DNA of 64,000 bases from Rhodoligotrophos defluvii (GCF_005281615.1 NZ_SZZM01000003.1:62001-126000); one strand, 5' to 3'. Shown: positions 9,172-17,967, counted from the first letter of the stretch. Translations and numbers: made by a program. The notes: generated by a model from the letters alone, not told the origin.

Positions 9172-10003
9172 TCACGTCAGGAACCCGCGATAGCCGCCGT
9201 CCATCAGGGCCCGGGCGCGCCGTATCGCGCGCCGAACATGGTCGCGCAGATGATCGCCGGGATCGCGCCAGTCCCGTGCGGCGCGCTCGGCCCCGACGAG
9301 GGCATGAGCGATGTCATACTGAGAAGCACCAGCAAGCCACCCATCGAGGGCCTGCAGGAGCTGTGCGTGACGCCGTCGCCGCGGATCGGGTGGGAAACGA
9401 GCGGGCTTTAAGCGTCGCGTTGCGAGGAGATCCGCGAGACAGCGGAGCGTATGCAGACGGGCCGGCAGCACCGCAATGCCTATAAGGGCGTCGGTGAGAA
9501 GCGCCTCGGCGTGCAATATACTTCCGCTCGTGATCGCTATCTGTAAGGCGCGTCCGGCGGTGTCGAAGAGGATGCTCTCCTGTTCCTCTTTGTACCTCAG
9601 GATCGTGATGCGACACTCGAGCCGGTCCAGGGGAATCGGCACCCGCCTCTCGGCGAGGTCGCAGCTTGGCGCGACCTTCACTGGGAGAACAGCAGGGCAC
9701 CAATCCGGCCGCCAGAAGACCGAGGCGGCGCAGGCATCCAGGTCGGGCGCCTCAAAACCCAAGCAGGCCCCACGGCGCGGACTCCCAACAATCGGGAGCG
9801 GCGGAGAACAGGACGGTCGCCGCCGCGAATTTCGCGACCTTGCGTGGCCGTTTGGAAAGCGCTCGCTCCGCCGACCGACGATAAGCCGGATTGCGACGCA
9901 GGAACTCCCAAGCCCAGGCGCGGCGGGGCAAGTCCTGGGTATAAGCATAGGTGTCGGCGTCGCGCCAATCTGGCGCAATACGTGAGTCGCCATTCCGTCG
10001 CAT
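9172..10003 (-). CDS. DUF6499-DUF2285 activator (FseA type), split by a TTT-TGA +1 frameshift site
   Basis: Two overlapping frames together make one protein. Frame 0 starts at ATG 10003 (ribosome-binding site GAGGAGGA upstream), encodes the DUF6499 domain (APDWRDADTYAY, AWEFLRRNPAYRR) and stops at 9752-9754 after WGLLGF. The +1 frame continues as EAPDLDA and runs to 9172, holding the DUF2285 domain (HAQLLQALDGWLAGAS, RAIRRARALMDGGYR). The joint reads GGG TTT TGA G: a tRNA-Phe slip of +1 would turn the stop into GAG and give about 276 residues. The Mesorhizobium activator FseA has the same two domains and is made by +1 slippage of tRNA-Phe at a conserved UUU. A simple frameshift mutation or a base-call error in TTTT would look the same. 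Confidence 0.72.
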
Positions 10004-10311
10004 GCTGACGTCCTCCTCGAGCCATCGCTCGGCGGAGGGCTGTCGCGTCGCGAGCACCGCGCGGACGGCCGCGCGTCCCCCTCATGGCTCCCGACGGCAA
10101 CCGCCGGGCGATCGACATCATCATCGAGGGAATTCCCCTCATACCCGATCCTGGCTTATCGGGTGGGCCGCTTCTGTCATGCTCGTGCCAGATATATCGG
10201 AATCCTGCGGCAATCCCTTCATCACGACGGAGAACAGCCTAACAGCGGCCGATCACGGCAACGCATTATTAACTTTTCTGAAGATAAGGTGAACGGTCCT
10301 ACAGCCTTCGG
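10004..10311. other. Divergent intergenic region with a 7-bp inverted repeat
   Basis: This 308-base gap separates the FseA-type gene from the AraC gene. It contains the inverted repeat ACCCGAT (10143-10149) / ATCGGGT (10158-10164) with an 8-base spacer, which could be a regulator site. The last 60 bases before the AraC gene are richer in A and T, as expected for a promoter. No gene is convincing here. Confidence 0.3.
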
Positions 10312-11289
10312 TTGCGCGACAAGAAACCGCGTGGAGGTGCGAGGATCGGTTCCGATAAACGCCTGGACACGCCAGAGAGGTTCTCTGGTGAGGCGGCGGT
10401 GCAGAACGCCAGCCTTATCGACTTCGCCGGTCCTGCCCGCGCGACACCGTTCGCACTTGCCCATCGCCTCTCCGTCGGCACGGTAGCACTGACACGCTGC
10501 ACGTTGCATCCAAACCCAGGGAGGCGCATCGGGGCAGTTCAGCTGACCGTTGCTGTGCACCAGGGTGCCCCGTTCCGCATGGAGTGGCGCATGCCCGGTA
10601 GCGATCGCCTCCAGCAGCGACTCATCACGCCCGGCACTGTGCACATCACGAGCTCCAACCAGCCACTCTGGCAGCGATGGCGAGGACGACCGCGCGTGCT
10701 GGTGATTGCGATCGACCATGAATTTGCGTTCGATGTCGCGCAACGGGCATTTGACGTCGCATTCAGCAGCGATCACTTGGAACTGAATCCAGCCATCGGT
10801 GCAGACGACAGCCTGATCCGCGACATGACAGCCCTTTTCGCGAACGAGCTCACTTCGAATGGCGCGAGCGGGCAATTGTTCCTCGAGGGACTCGCGACCT
10901 CGCTGGCCGTGCATCTCGCCCGCAGTTACGGCGCGGCACCAGCTCGTCTGCCGCGCCATCACGGAGGCCTGGCTCCTAACCGGCTACGCCGCGTGACCGA
11001 ATACATTGCCGACAACCTCGCGGCAGATTTGAACCAGAGCGAGCTCGCGGCGGTCGCCGAGCTCAGCCAGTTTCATTTCGCGCGCGCCTTCAGGGCGAGC
11101 GTCGGCCGCTCCCCACACAGTTACCTGATCGAGCAACGGGTCAACCGCGCCAAGGAGCTCCTGGCGGATCCCAGGCTGTCGATTAGCGAAGTCAGCCTAT
11201 CTGTCGGCTTTTCCAGTCAAAGCCACCTGACTTTCCATTTCCATCGCCTGACCGGCATGACCCCTGCCCGATTCCGCCGTTCGCTCTGA
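10312..11289 (+). CDS. AraC-family transcriptional regulator
   Basis: Up to 325 residues from a TTG start; a GTG at 10399 with GGTGAGG a few bases before it is an alternative start giving about 296 residues. The C-terminal 100 residues form the double helix-turn-helix AraC domain: LNQSELAAVAELSQFHFARAF, then ISEVSLSVGFSSQSHLTFHF and the end motif GMTPARFRRS. The N-terminal part is not clearly similar to the cupin sensor and no ligand can be named. It stands alone, tail to tail with the isochorismatase-like gene and head to head with the FseA-type gene. Target genes cannot be told. Confidence 0.88.
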   Translation: MRDKKPRGGARIGSDKRLDTPERFSGEAAVQNASLIDFAGPARATPFALAHRLSVGTVALTRCTLHPNPGRRIGAVQLTVAVHQGAPFRMEWRMPGSDRLQQRLITPGTVHITSSNQPLWQRWRGRPRVLVIAIDHEFAFDVAQRAFDVAFSSDHLELNPAIGADDSLIRDMTALFANELTSNGASGQLFLEGLATSLAVHLARSYGAAPARLPRHHGGLAPNRLRRVTEYIADNLAADLNQSELAAVAELSQFHFARAFRASVGRSPHSYLIEQRVNRAKELLADPRLSISEVSLSVGFSSQSHLTFHFHRLTGMTPARFRRSL

Positions 11290-11326
11290 AAGGGCCTTTT
11301 GCTACGACGCGCCGGTCGCAGAGGGA

Positions 11327-12025
11327 TCAAGGCGTCGATTCAGGCGGCCCGATGGAGAAGTGGGCTTCCTCAATCGCACGGACGGCAGCTCGGGCTTCGG
11401 GTGTGTTTCGGACATCGAGAAATTCTCTGGCGACCTGGCGGGTGGTCACGGGAATTGCGCCTGCCTGCTCGAGGCGCCGGATAGCCACGTGATGCGCATC
11501 GGCGCTCGTTGCCCCGCAGGCGTCAAGCACGACGTAGGCTTCGAAGCCGGCCTCGAGCGCGGCAATGGTCGTAAGCGTGATGGCCTCTTCCGTAAACAGA
11601 CCGGCCAGCACGAGTTTTCGTCTGTCAGCACACAGAATCGCATTCCGAAAGGACGGATCCTCCCATGCATTCCGCCGACCCGTCGCCCGGACGGTCAGTG
11701 ATGCTTGGGCAGCGGCGTCACTTACTTCGCCAATCAGCTCCCCGTCGTCGCTCTCCCGCGACGTCGATAGTATGAGTGGAACACCGAATACCGCGGCGAT
11801 CTTTACGAGAGCGGCGGCGTTCTCGACGAGAAGGGGCGCTTCGGATGATTGCAGACGTACAGCCTGCGAGGACTGAAAGTCGATCACGGCAATGACCGCT
11901 GTGTCCGGCGTCAGTAAAGTAGTCCATTTTCCGGTGGTCTCAGCGCGGGGTCTCTTAGGTTCGTCGCTTGGTGCAACCATACTTGCGGTCTCATTGCAGA
12001 GAAAGGATGGACGGCCTTCCTTCAT
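11327..12025 (-). CDS. Isochorismatase-like hydrolase lacking the catalytic cysteine
   Basis: 232 residues with the alpha/beta fold of cysteine hydrolases such as YcaC and nicotinamidase. The first catalytic Asp is present (AVIAVIDFQ, residue 49) and NAWEDPSF matches the YcaC-type INAW run. Where family members have G-x-x-T-E-x-C-V, this protein reads GLFTEEAIT: Ala148 replaces the nucleophilic Cys, checked directly on the DNA (GAG GCC ATC on the minus strand). It is therefore probably not an active hydrolase of the usual kind and may bind a ligand or a partner. The first 35 residues look like an unstructured extension; ATG at 11980 is a possible shorter start. Confidence 0.8.
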   Translation of the reverse strand: MKEGRPSFLCNETASMVAPSDEPKRPRAETTGKWTTLLTPDTAVIAVIDFQSSQAVRLQSSEAPLLVENAAALVKIAAVFGVPLILSTSRESDDGELIGEVSDAAAQASLTVRATGRRNAWEDPSFRNAILCADRRKLVLAGLFTEEAITLTTIAALEAGFEAYVVLDACGATSADAHHVAIRRLEQAGAIPVTTRQVAREFLDVRNTPEARAAVRAIEEAHFSIGPPESTP

Positions 12026-12057
12026 CGAACGACACGGAGATAAGGAGCGGGTACGTA

Positions 12058-12519
12058 CTATTTTTCTGATGGAGCTTCATGGACGTGAACCGGAACAGTG
12101 AGCTTTCCACCCACGAAACGTAGGTTCATCTCGAAAGTCTCTCCCGCACGCAGATCGCGCGTTACTGGCCCGATCTCGTACCAGAGATGCGAGGTCGTCA
12201 GGTCGAGGGTTTCGCCAGCCGGAGTCCCGATGGATTCGAGTACTGCCGTTTCAATATCTCCTATACGTGCGACTAGTCTTGCCTCTCGGGCCACGGGTGT
12301 ATCGATCCCAATGACATGAAACGGGGCCGTGCTGCCGTTGATGATGCGAAAGCGAATGCGAGAGGAATCGCCTTGTCGAGCAGGAGTGGCTGTCGCCGCT
12401 TCAACACGGATGTTGCTACCCATATCGAAAGGCGTGTCCGCCAGCACTGCTGGGAGGCTGGAGACCAGCGCCAGCACAATCAGCAGCAAAGGAGTCATGA
12501 GCCTCAGCCGTGTTGGCAT
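12058..12519 (-). CDS. PCuAC-type periplasmic copper chaperone
   Basis: A 153-residue secreted protein of the DUF461/PCuAC family. A signal peptide (LMTPLLLIVLALVSSLPAVLA) is followed by the cupredoxin-like core; the family usually binds Cu(I) through an H-(M)x10-M-x21-H-x-M pattern, but here Met ligands are sparse: MGSNIRV, ATPFH-like TAPFHVIGI, and the end TVPVHVHEA. It delivers copper to cytochrome oxidase or handles periplasmic copper. I chose ATG 12519 over an upstream TTG/ATG extension because the signal peptide then starts at once. It lies 13 bases after the ABC membrane protein gene, in the same direction. Because of the weak ligand set I hold the family call with moderate certainty. 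Confidence 0.68.
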   Translation of the reverse strand: MPTRLRLMTPLLLIVLALVSSLPAVLADTPFDMGSNIRVEAATATPARQGDSSRIRFRIINGSTAPFHVIGIDTPVAREARLVARIGDIETAVLESIGTPAGETLDLTTSHLWYEIGPVTRDLRAGETFEMNLRFVGGKLTVPVHVHEAPSEK

Positions 12520-12532
12520 AGCCTGCGTCCCC

Positions 12533-13876
12533 TCATGTTTCTCTGGAAATGGTGCAGGCCAATTGACCCTGGCCTGCAAAGGCAGGCCAGACAGGTGTCG
12601 TCGTCTGGCGAGCCATGCTCAGCCCGTTGCTACCGGCTTCCGATGATCCAACAGGGACCTCTGCGGTGGCGGCAGGAGCGGCCCGCCTGAACACAACTGC
12701 CTCCGTACTATGATCACAGGGACCTGTTAGGAAACAGCGGAGCTCCTCATAGCGGACCCGCACGTCCTCCATGGTCTGGTAATAGCGGAACAGTTCCCGC
12801 AAAGGCGCTGAGAAGTCCTTGTAGGCGACGAGTACCGCGACAAGGGCGCCGAAGGACAGCTTTCCCTCGATCACGAGATAGCCGCCGATCGTGTAGAAAA
12901 AGAACGGCGTCATTTGAGAAATGAAATTGCTCAGTCCCTTCATGAAAAACTTGCGCTTATAAATCTCGAAGCGGATCGCCTGTATCCGCCTGAAGGAGTC
13001 GTGGAGCGTACTGAGACCGTTAGAGTCCTCATTACCGATGATCGCACCGAGCTGACGGACTTCCTGGACCCGCTCGCGCCCCAGCGCATTGATCCGCCGC
13101 TGGAGGCGGGGAATCAGCATGAGTTGCAGCGGTAACAGGGTTACTGCTGCGGCCCCCAGGATCGGGTCCTGGACCAGCATGAATGTCAGGATCGTGAGGA
13201 AAGTACCACCCTGAAGGACTGGCAGCACGAAGGCCTCACCGGCGAAGCCGCCGACAGGTTCGACTTCCTGGGTAACGACCGGAATGAGCTGAGCAGGACC
13301 ACCTGGACGACCCCGGCGGCGCCACTCTCGGTGAACCGTCAGCCGCAACCGCCGCACGAGTGCCTCGGCGACTCGTCCTGTGTATAGGTTCACGAGGTAC
13401 TTGAGACTGCCGTTGGCAAGCACGGCTGCCAGGAACAGGAAGCACAAAATGAACAGGAACTCGCTCTGCGAGAGGAGGAAGCCACCAAAGCGGATCGGGA
13501 AATGCCCAGAGTCGATCGCGTTGTTGATGATGACCTTGGGCAGCTCCAAAGTGGCATAGAGCACCGGCAGAGACAGAACCGCACCGAGCAGGAGCCAAAG
13601 TTGCGAGCGCCACGTCTGGCGAAGAAGATAGCCGAATACGCCGGGGACGAGGGCGCTACGGCCGAGATCCGCAGGTGCCGCCGCGCCCCGTTGGGTAGAG
13701 CGACGACGGTATCCGCGCAGGAGGCGAAGGCACCACGCGATCAGCACCGCGAGCAGCGCCACTGGTCCCGCAACGACCACGATGTGCACGACGAGGTGCA
13801 GCCACCAGTGAGTATGGTCGAAAGAGCCAACAACGAGGTCGTCGGCAAGAATGTGAAGGTCTGTGAACGGAAACAT
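12533..13876 (-). CDS. ABC transporter membrane domain without its ATPase domain
   Basis: 447 residues. Residues about 85-385 match the six-helix ABC exporter membrane domain (type as in LapB/HlyB-like exporters): the helix LWLLLGAVLSLPVLYATLEL, a coupling stretch EALVRRLRLTVHREW, and the late run SFGALVAVLVAYKDFSAPLREL. An extra N-terminal membrane helix sits at about residues 27-50. In full-length members a nucleotide-binding domain follows EELRCFL; here there are only about 60 low-complexity residues and no Walker A, signature or Walker B motif in any frame downstream. It is either a remnant of a longer gene or a membrane subunit that uses an ATPase coded elsewhere. Confidence 0.7.
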   Translation of the reverse strand: MFPFTDLHILADDLVVGSFDHTHWWLHLVVHIVVVAGPVALLAVLIAWCLRLLRGYRRRSTQRGAAAPADLGRSALVPGVFGYLLRQTWRSQLWLLLGAVLSLPVLYATLELPKVIINNAIDSGHFPIRFGGFLLSQSEFLFILCFLFLAAVLANGSLKYLVNLYTGRVAEALVRRLRLTVHREWRRRGRPGGPAQLIPVVTQEVEPVGGFAGEAFVLPVLQGGTFLTILTFMLVQDPILGAAAVTLLPLQLMLIPRLQRRINALGRERVQEVRQLGAIIGNEDSNGLSTLHDSFRRIQAIRFEIYKRKFFMKGLSNFISQMTPFFFYTIGGYLVIEGKLSFGALVAVLVAYKDFSAPLRELFRYYQTMEDVRVRYEELRCFLTGPCDHSTEAVVFRRAAPAATAEVPVGSSEAGSNGLSMARQTTTPVWPAFAGQGQLACTISRET

Positions 13877-13984
13877 CGCGCTGCACCCTTTCGACTCGGC
13901 AGCGGTCGCGAAGCTCGGTGTCTCGGCGACGTGGGCACGACGATGGCTTCGACCACACCAGCGCCGCCGAGACGAGTATCGCGA

Positions 13985-14434
13985 TCAGCTTTCGGCCTGG
14001 TCTAGGAGCGCGTCGATACGCTCTCGGGCCTTAGGCGGCAGCTTGGTCGCGGCACGACGGGCCGCATCGCTGCTGCCCGGATCGCCGACGACGATGAGAC
14101 CCACCATGCCGAGACCGGCATGGGGCGTGCATTCGATGCCGTAGATGCCAGGTCGATTGAGCGTGACAGCGCCTTCCTTGTTAAAGCCGATGTTGATCCG
14201 TTCGGCGCCTTCGGGGAGCATGCCGTCGATAGAGACGGTGTTGTGTCCCTTGTCGGTCGGAACGAAGACCACGGTATCGCCCGGATTGATCCGGAGGAGC
14301 TCCGGTGAGAAGACGAACCGGCGCTCACCCGCCTTGTTGAGCAATTCGACTGACACTTCGCTGGCATGAGCAGGCACCATGAGCGAAATGGATGCTGAAG
14401 CGACCGCCGCCGCCATCTGAACAAGCTTCTTCAT
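13985..14434 (-). CDS. Pseudoazurin-type blue copper protein
   Basis: 149 residues: signal peptide, then a cupredoxin domain. The type 1 copper ligands expected for pseudoazurin are visible: His in DKGHNTVS and the cluster C-TPHAGLGMVG (Cys, His, Met). Pseudoazurins carry single electrons in the periplasm, for example to nitrite reductase or cytochrome oxidase. ATG 14434 is preceded by AAGGAGAC, a strong ribosome-binding site. It follows copB by 10 bases and so belongs to the copper operon. The C-terminal helix (residues about 118-147) is longer than the core needs and Ala/Arg rich. Confidence 0.88.
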   Translation of the reverse strand: MKKLVQMAAAVASASISLMVPAHASEVSVELLNKAGERRFVFSPELLRINPGDTVVFVPTDKGHNTVSIDGMLPEGAERINIGFNKEGAVTLNRPGIYGIECTPHAGLGMVGLIVVGDPGSSDAARRAATKLPPKARERIDALLDQAES

Positions 14435-14444
14435 GTTTGTCTCC

Positions 14445-15578
14445 TTAGAACCAGATTCGCACACCTGTGACGAAGAAGAGGTCATCAACGCCCTCGCCTT
14501 CGTCGCGCGCGAAGTCTGCGGTCTCTCCCAGTTTCCGCTCCCACTCGACGCCCACATACGGCGCGAACTCGCGTGCGAACTCGTATCGGAGCCTGAGACC
14601 GAGCTCGATGTCGTTGATGCCGCTGCCGATGCCGAGCTCGCGGACCTCCTGGGCCGCGAGATTGACCTCGGCTCTGGGCTGCAGGATGAGGCGCTGCGTA
14701 ATCAGCAGGTCGTACTCGGCCTCGAACCGCGCGGAGACATCACCTTCATCCGAAACGAACGCCGCGGCATCGACCTCGAACTCGTACGGCACGAGGCCCT
14801 GCAACCCTAATACCAAATGGCCGCGTTCCGGGTCGGGCCGGAAGTCGTAGCGGATGCCCGCCTGGAAATCGAACCAGGGCGTGATGGCGCGGCTCCATAG
14901 CGCCTGCACTTCGGCTTCCTCCGTCTTCTCGCCGAAGCTGCCCTCGCCTTCCGTCTTGATCCAGAGCTTGTCGATGTCGCCGCCATACCAGCCCTGCGCG
15001 TCCCAGAGATAGCCATCCCGGCCATCGTGAATTCGCGCTTCGAGCTGGTCGACCATCACTCTGTAATTCGTAGCCCCCCCTTGCTCGACACGAAGGTCCT
15101 CACGTGCTCTGGCCATGTCTGACGGATCGAACAGCATGTCAGCGGCATGCCTCGGGCCGGAGAATGCCGCCGGCGGCGGCGGAGCTTCGGGCAGCACCGG
15201 AGCGGGGCCGGCCTCCGGCCCCATACCGTGACCCCCATGCGGGTCGGCAGGGGACGCCGGAGCGGCCGGCTGCATGGTGCCCATGCCGTGGCCCGCGTGT
15301 GGATCCGTCGGGCCGGCCGGCGCGGCTGGCTGCATCGTCCCCATGTCGTGACCGGCATGCGGATCGGCCGCGGCAGGAGGAGAAGCCGGCGTCGCGGTTC
15401 CCGTGTCGTGACCGGCATGCGGGTCCGGTTGCGGCGCGGGGGCGGGCTTGGCGTTCATATCATGCCCCGCATGCGGGTCCGCAGCGGGTGCTTGCATGGG
15501 CATGGTGTGGCCGGCGTGCTGGGCGTAGGCCGGGGTTCCTACAGCCGCCGCGAGCACTGCGATCAGGAGCGCTTTCAT
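14445..15578 (-). CDS. copB: Copper resistance outer-membrane protein CopB
   Basis: 377 residues. A signal peptide (MKALLIAVLAAAVGTPAYA) is followed by a His/Met-rich region with five DPHAGHDMG-like units (residues about 34-120) and then the CopB beta-barrel of about 210 residues, ending in the aromatic Trp-Phe typical of outer-membrane proteins. Family runs seen: DGYLWDAQGWYGGD, DKLWIKTEGEG, QAGIRYDF and APYVGVEWERKLG. CopB works with CopA in copper sequestration at the cell envelope. Its ATG overlaps the copA stop by 4 bases (ATGA), the usual copAB arrangement. Confidence 0.93.
   Translation of the reverse strand: MKALLIAVLAAAVGTPAYAQHAGHTMPMQAPAADPHAGHDMNAKPAPAPQPDPHAGHDTGTATPASPPAAADPHAGHDMGTMQPAAPAGPTDPHAGHGMGTMQPAAPASPADPHGGHGMGPEAGPAPVLPEAPPPPAAFSGPRHAADMLFDPSDMARAREDLRVEQGGATNYRVMVDQLEARIHDGRDGYLWDAQGWYGGDIDKLWIKTEGEGSFGEKTEEAEVQALWSRAITPWFDFQAGIRYDFRPDPERGHLVLGLQGLVPYEFEVDAAAFVSDEGDVSARFEAEYDLLITQRLILQPRAEVNLAAQEVRELGIGSGINDIELGLRLRYEFAREFAPYVGVEWERKLGETADFARDEGEGVDDLFFVTGVRIWF
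15219..15479 (-). repeat. Tandem repeat coding DPHAGHDMG units in CopB
   Basis: Five in-frame units with a period of about 18-20 codons begin at CopB residues 34, 52, 72, 92 and 112. The core is Asp-Pro-His-(Ala/Gly)-Gly-His-(Asp/Gly), followed by Pro/Ala-rich spacers. Two neighbouring units are nearly identical over MGTMQPAAPA, a sign of recent duplication. The units resemble metal-binding His/Met repeats. Confidence 0.85.
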
Positions 15579-17386
15579 GCCGGTCCTCCATCGAGCGGAC
15601 GGACCGTGACGACGTTGAACATACCCGCATGCATGTGGAAGAGGAGATGACAGTGGAACGCCCAGTCGCCCGGGTTGTCCGCCGTCAGGTCGAAGGTGAT
15701 CTTGCTTCCCGGGAGCACGTTCACGGTATGCTTCATCGGGTGGTGGCCCGGATGGCCGTTCACCACCTCGAAGAAGTGGCCGTGGAGATGGATCGGGTGC
15801 TGCATCATCGTATCGTTGACCAGCGTCACTCGAACACGCTCGTTGCGGGCGAAGCGGATCGGCTCGACGACTTCGCTGAACTGGCGCCCGTCGAACGACC
15901 ACATGAACCGCTCCATGTTGCCGGTCAGGTGGATCTCCAGCGATCGTGACGGCGGACGCGGATCGGGATTGGGCTCAAGCGCGACGAGATCCGTATAGAC
16001 CAGCACCTTGTGGCCGACATTCGCGAGACCGAGGCCCGGCTTTCCGACCGAGTCCTGCGGGTTCATTGCGATCATATCGACGCCAACGCCGACCTTCATA
16101 TCCGGCGGCGCGAGCGATTCGTCGCGCATGTTCATGTCGCCCATACCCATGCCGGTCATGCCGCCGCTTTGGCCCATGGCAGCCATCGCGCCATGATCCA
16201 TGCCGGACATTGACCCGTGGTCCATGCCGCCCATGGACCCGTGACCCATCCCCGCCATGCCCATGTCGTCCATGCCGAGCGTTGGCCTGGGGCGGAGCGG
16301 TGGCACCGCAGCGGTCATGCCCATCCGCGGCGCAAGGGTTCCGCGGCCCATGCCAGAGCGGTCGACGGATTCGGCGACGATGGTGTAAGCGCGGTCGTCC
16401 GCCGGCTCGACGATCGCGTCGTAGGTCTCGGCGACGGAGATTTGGAACTCGTCCACCTTTACAGGGCGAACGTTATTGCCGTCCGCTTGGACTATCGTTA
16501 TCGGCAGGCCGGGAATCCGGACGTTAAAGACGGTCATTGCCGACGCGTTGATGACCCTCAAACGAACCCGCTCACCGGGCCGGAACAACCCGGTCCAGTT
16601 CTCCTGCGGTCCGTGGCCGTTGATGAGGTAGGTGTAGGTGGTCCCGGTGATGTCGGCGATGTCCGTGGGATCCATCCGCATCCTGTCCCACATCAGCCGT
16701 TCCGAGAGCGGCATTTGCTGCTCGGGATCGCCTGTCCGGAACAGACCCGCCACCGTCAACTGCTGGCGGTTGAAGTAGTCGCCCATCGCCTTCAGCTTCC
16801 GCAGCATCGTGTGCGGATTCATGAAGCTCCAGTCGGAGAGCACCAGAACGTGCTCGCGATCATAGGCGACGGGATCGGCCCCGGCCGGGTCGAAGATCAG
16901 TGGCCCGTAATGCCCGAGCTGCTCCTGAAGACCGGAGTGGCTGTGGTACCAGAAGGTGCCGGCATGCCGAATCGGGAACTCGTAGACGAAGGTCTCGCCC
17001 GGGCGGATGCCCGGGAAGCTCACGCCGGGAACGCCGTCCATCTGGAAAGGCAGCAACACGCCGTGCCAGTGGATCGAGGTATCCTCTTCGAGCGTGTTGG
17101 TTACGGCGATCCGGACATTCTGCCCTTCTCTGAGGCGGATCAGCGGTGCTGGGACGGTCCCGTTGATCGTCACCGCCTGGCCGGTCCGCCCCCCCACGGT
17201 GAATGGGCTGTGGCCGATCCTGAGCGCGATATCCTCGCCCGAGAGGGTCGGCATGTCCGGCTTCAGGCCGCGCGTTCCGGACTGCGCCCAGGCAGGCAGC
17301 AGGGGTGCAAATACGGCGGCTCCCCCGATGGCAGCAGTGCCCGCCAAGAAGGCGCGACGATCGAGGATGGAAGAAGATTTCCTCAT
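15575..17386 (-). CDS. copA: Copper resistance multicopper oxidase CopA
   Basis: 603 residues, close to the family's usual length of about 600. A Tat signal with DRRAFLAG is at residues 9-16. Multicopper-oxidase ligands are in order: SIHWHGVLLP, TFWYHSHSG, then MQHPIHLHGHFFEV and AFHCHLLFHMHAGM near the C-terminus. A Met/His-rich insert at residues about 369-422 (repeated MGGMDHGSM-like units) is the copper-binding loop typical of CopA. The protein oxidises Cu(I) and binds copper in the periplasm. It is the upstream partner of copB (4-base overlap) and follows the cupredoxin gene by 32 bases. Confidence 0.95.
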   Translation of the reverse strand: MRKSSSILDRRAFLAGTAAIGGAAVFAPLLPAWAQSGTRGLKPDMPTLSGEDIALRIGHSPFTVGGRTGQAVTINGTVPAPLIRLREGQNVRIAVTNTLEEDTSIHWHGVLLPFQMDGVPGVSFPGIRPGETFVYEFPIRHAGTFWYHSHSGLQEQLGHYGPLIFDPAGADPVAYDREHVLVLSDWSFMNPHTMLRKLKAMGDYFNRQQLTVAGLFRTGDPEQQMPLSERLMWDRMRMDPTDIADITGTTYTYLINGHGPQENWTGLFRPGERVRLRVINASAMTVFNVRIPGLPITIVQADGNNVRPVKVDEFQISVAETYDAIVEPADDRAYTIVAESVDRSGMGRGTLAPRMGMTAAVPPLRPRPTLGMDDMGMAGMGHGSMGGMDHGSMSGMDHGAMAAMGQSGGMTGMGMGDMNMRDESLAPPDMKVGVGVDMIAMNPQDSVGKPGLGLANVGHKVLVYTDLVALEPNPDPRPPSRSLEIHLTGNMERFMWSFDGRQFSEVVEPIRFARNERVRVTLVNDTMMQHPIHLHGHFFEVVNGHPGHHPMKHTVNVLPGSKITFDLTADNPGDWAFHCHLLFHMHAGMFNVVTVRPLDGGPA

Positions 17387-17418
17387 GGCTAGCTCTCCAT
17401 CTCTATGGCCATCTGCGC

Positions 17419-17967
17419 TCAGCGTCCGAAACGGATATTGCCGACCATCCCGGCCTCGTAATGGCCGGGGACATTGCAGGCGAATTCGAGATCGGCGGCC
17501 TGGGTGAACGTCCAGACGATCTCCTTCGTCTTGCCCGGCTCGACGAGAACGCTGTTCGGGTCATCGTGCTTCATCGAATGGCCGCCCATCTTGGAGTGAT
17601 CCATCTTCGACATGTCGGTGTTGATGCCGGTCGCGGTCAGCATGCCGCTCTCCATCATCGCCAGCATTTCCTTCTGGTGCTCGGCGTGCATAGCCGCCGT
17701 CCCAATGTTGAACTCGTGCAGGAGCTCGCCGGTGTTCGTCAGGATGAAGCGCACGGTCTCTCCGGCCTTCACCTGAATCGTCCGGGGTTCGTAGAAATTG
17801 TCGCCCAGCTTGACCTGGATGGTGCGTGTGGCGGCGGATGCCTTGGCTGGCTCGCCGATGGCGGCGCCATGGCTATGGCCGGTATCGGCGAGCGCCAGCG
17901 TGGACATGGCCGAGAGGCCAGCCGCGAAAGAGGTGATTTGGATGAAGCGAATGCCAAAGCTGATCAT
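17419..17967 (-). CDS. Cupredoxin-domain copper-binding protein (CopI-like)
   Basis: 182 residues: signal peptide, then a plastocyanin-like fold. Ligand candidates are LLHEFNI (His) and FACNVPGHYEAGM (Cys, His, Met), with the approach strand KAGETVRFILTN. A His/Met-rich insert (MSKMDHSKMGGHSM) lies between strands. Periplasmic proteins of this kind sit next to copA in many proteobacterial copper operons and are often called CopI or plastocyanin/azurin family. It is upstream of copA in the same direction. The 212-base gap before it (17968-18179) shows no clear gene. Confidence 0.85.
   Translation of the reverse strand: MISFGIRFIQITSFAAGLSAMSTLALADTGHSHGAAIGEPAKASAATRTIQVKLGDNFYEPRTIQVKAGETVRFILTNTGELLHEFNIGTAAMHAEHQKEMLAMMESGMLTATGINTDMSKMDHSKMGGHSMKHDDPNSVLVEPGKTKEIVWTFTQAADLEFACNVPGHYEAGMVGNIRFGR

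Noticed and set aside
9752-10003. Reading the DUF6499 frame as a separate short gene
   Set aside because: The +1 frame continues the homologous protein from the same codon; two separate genes would leave the second half without a start.
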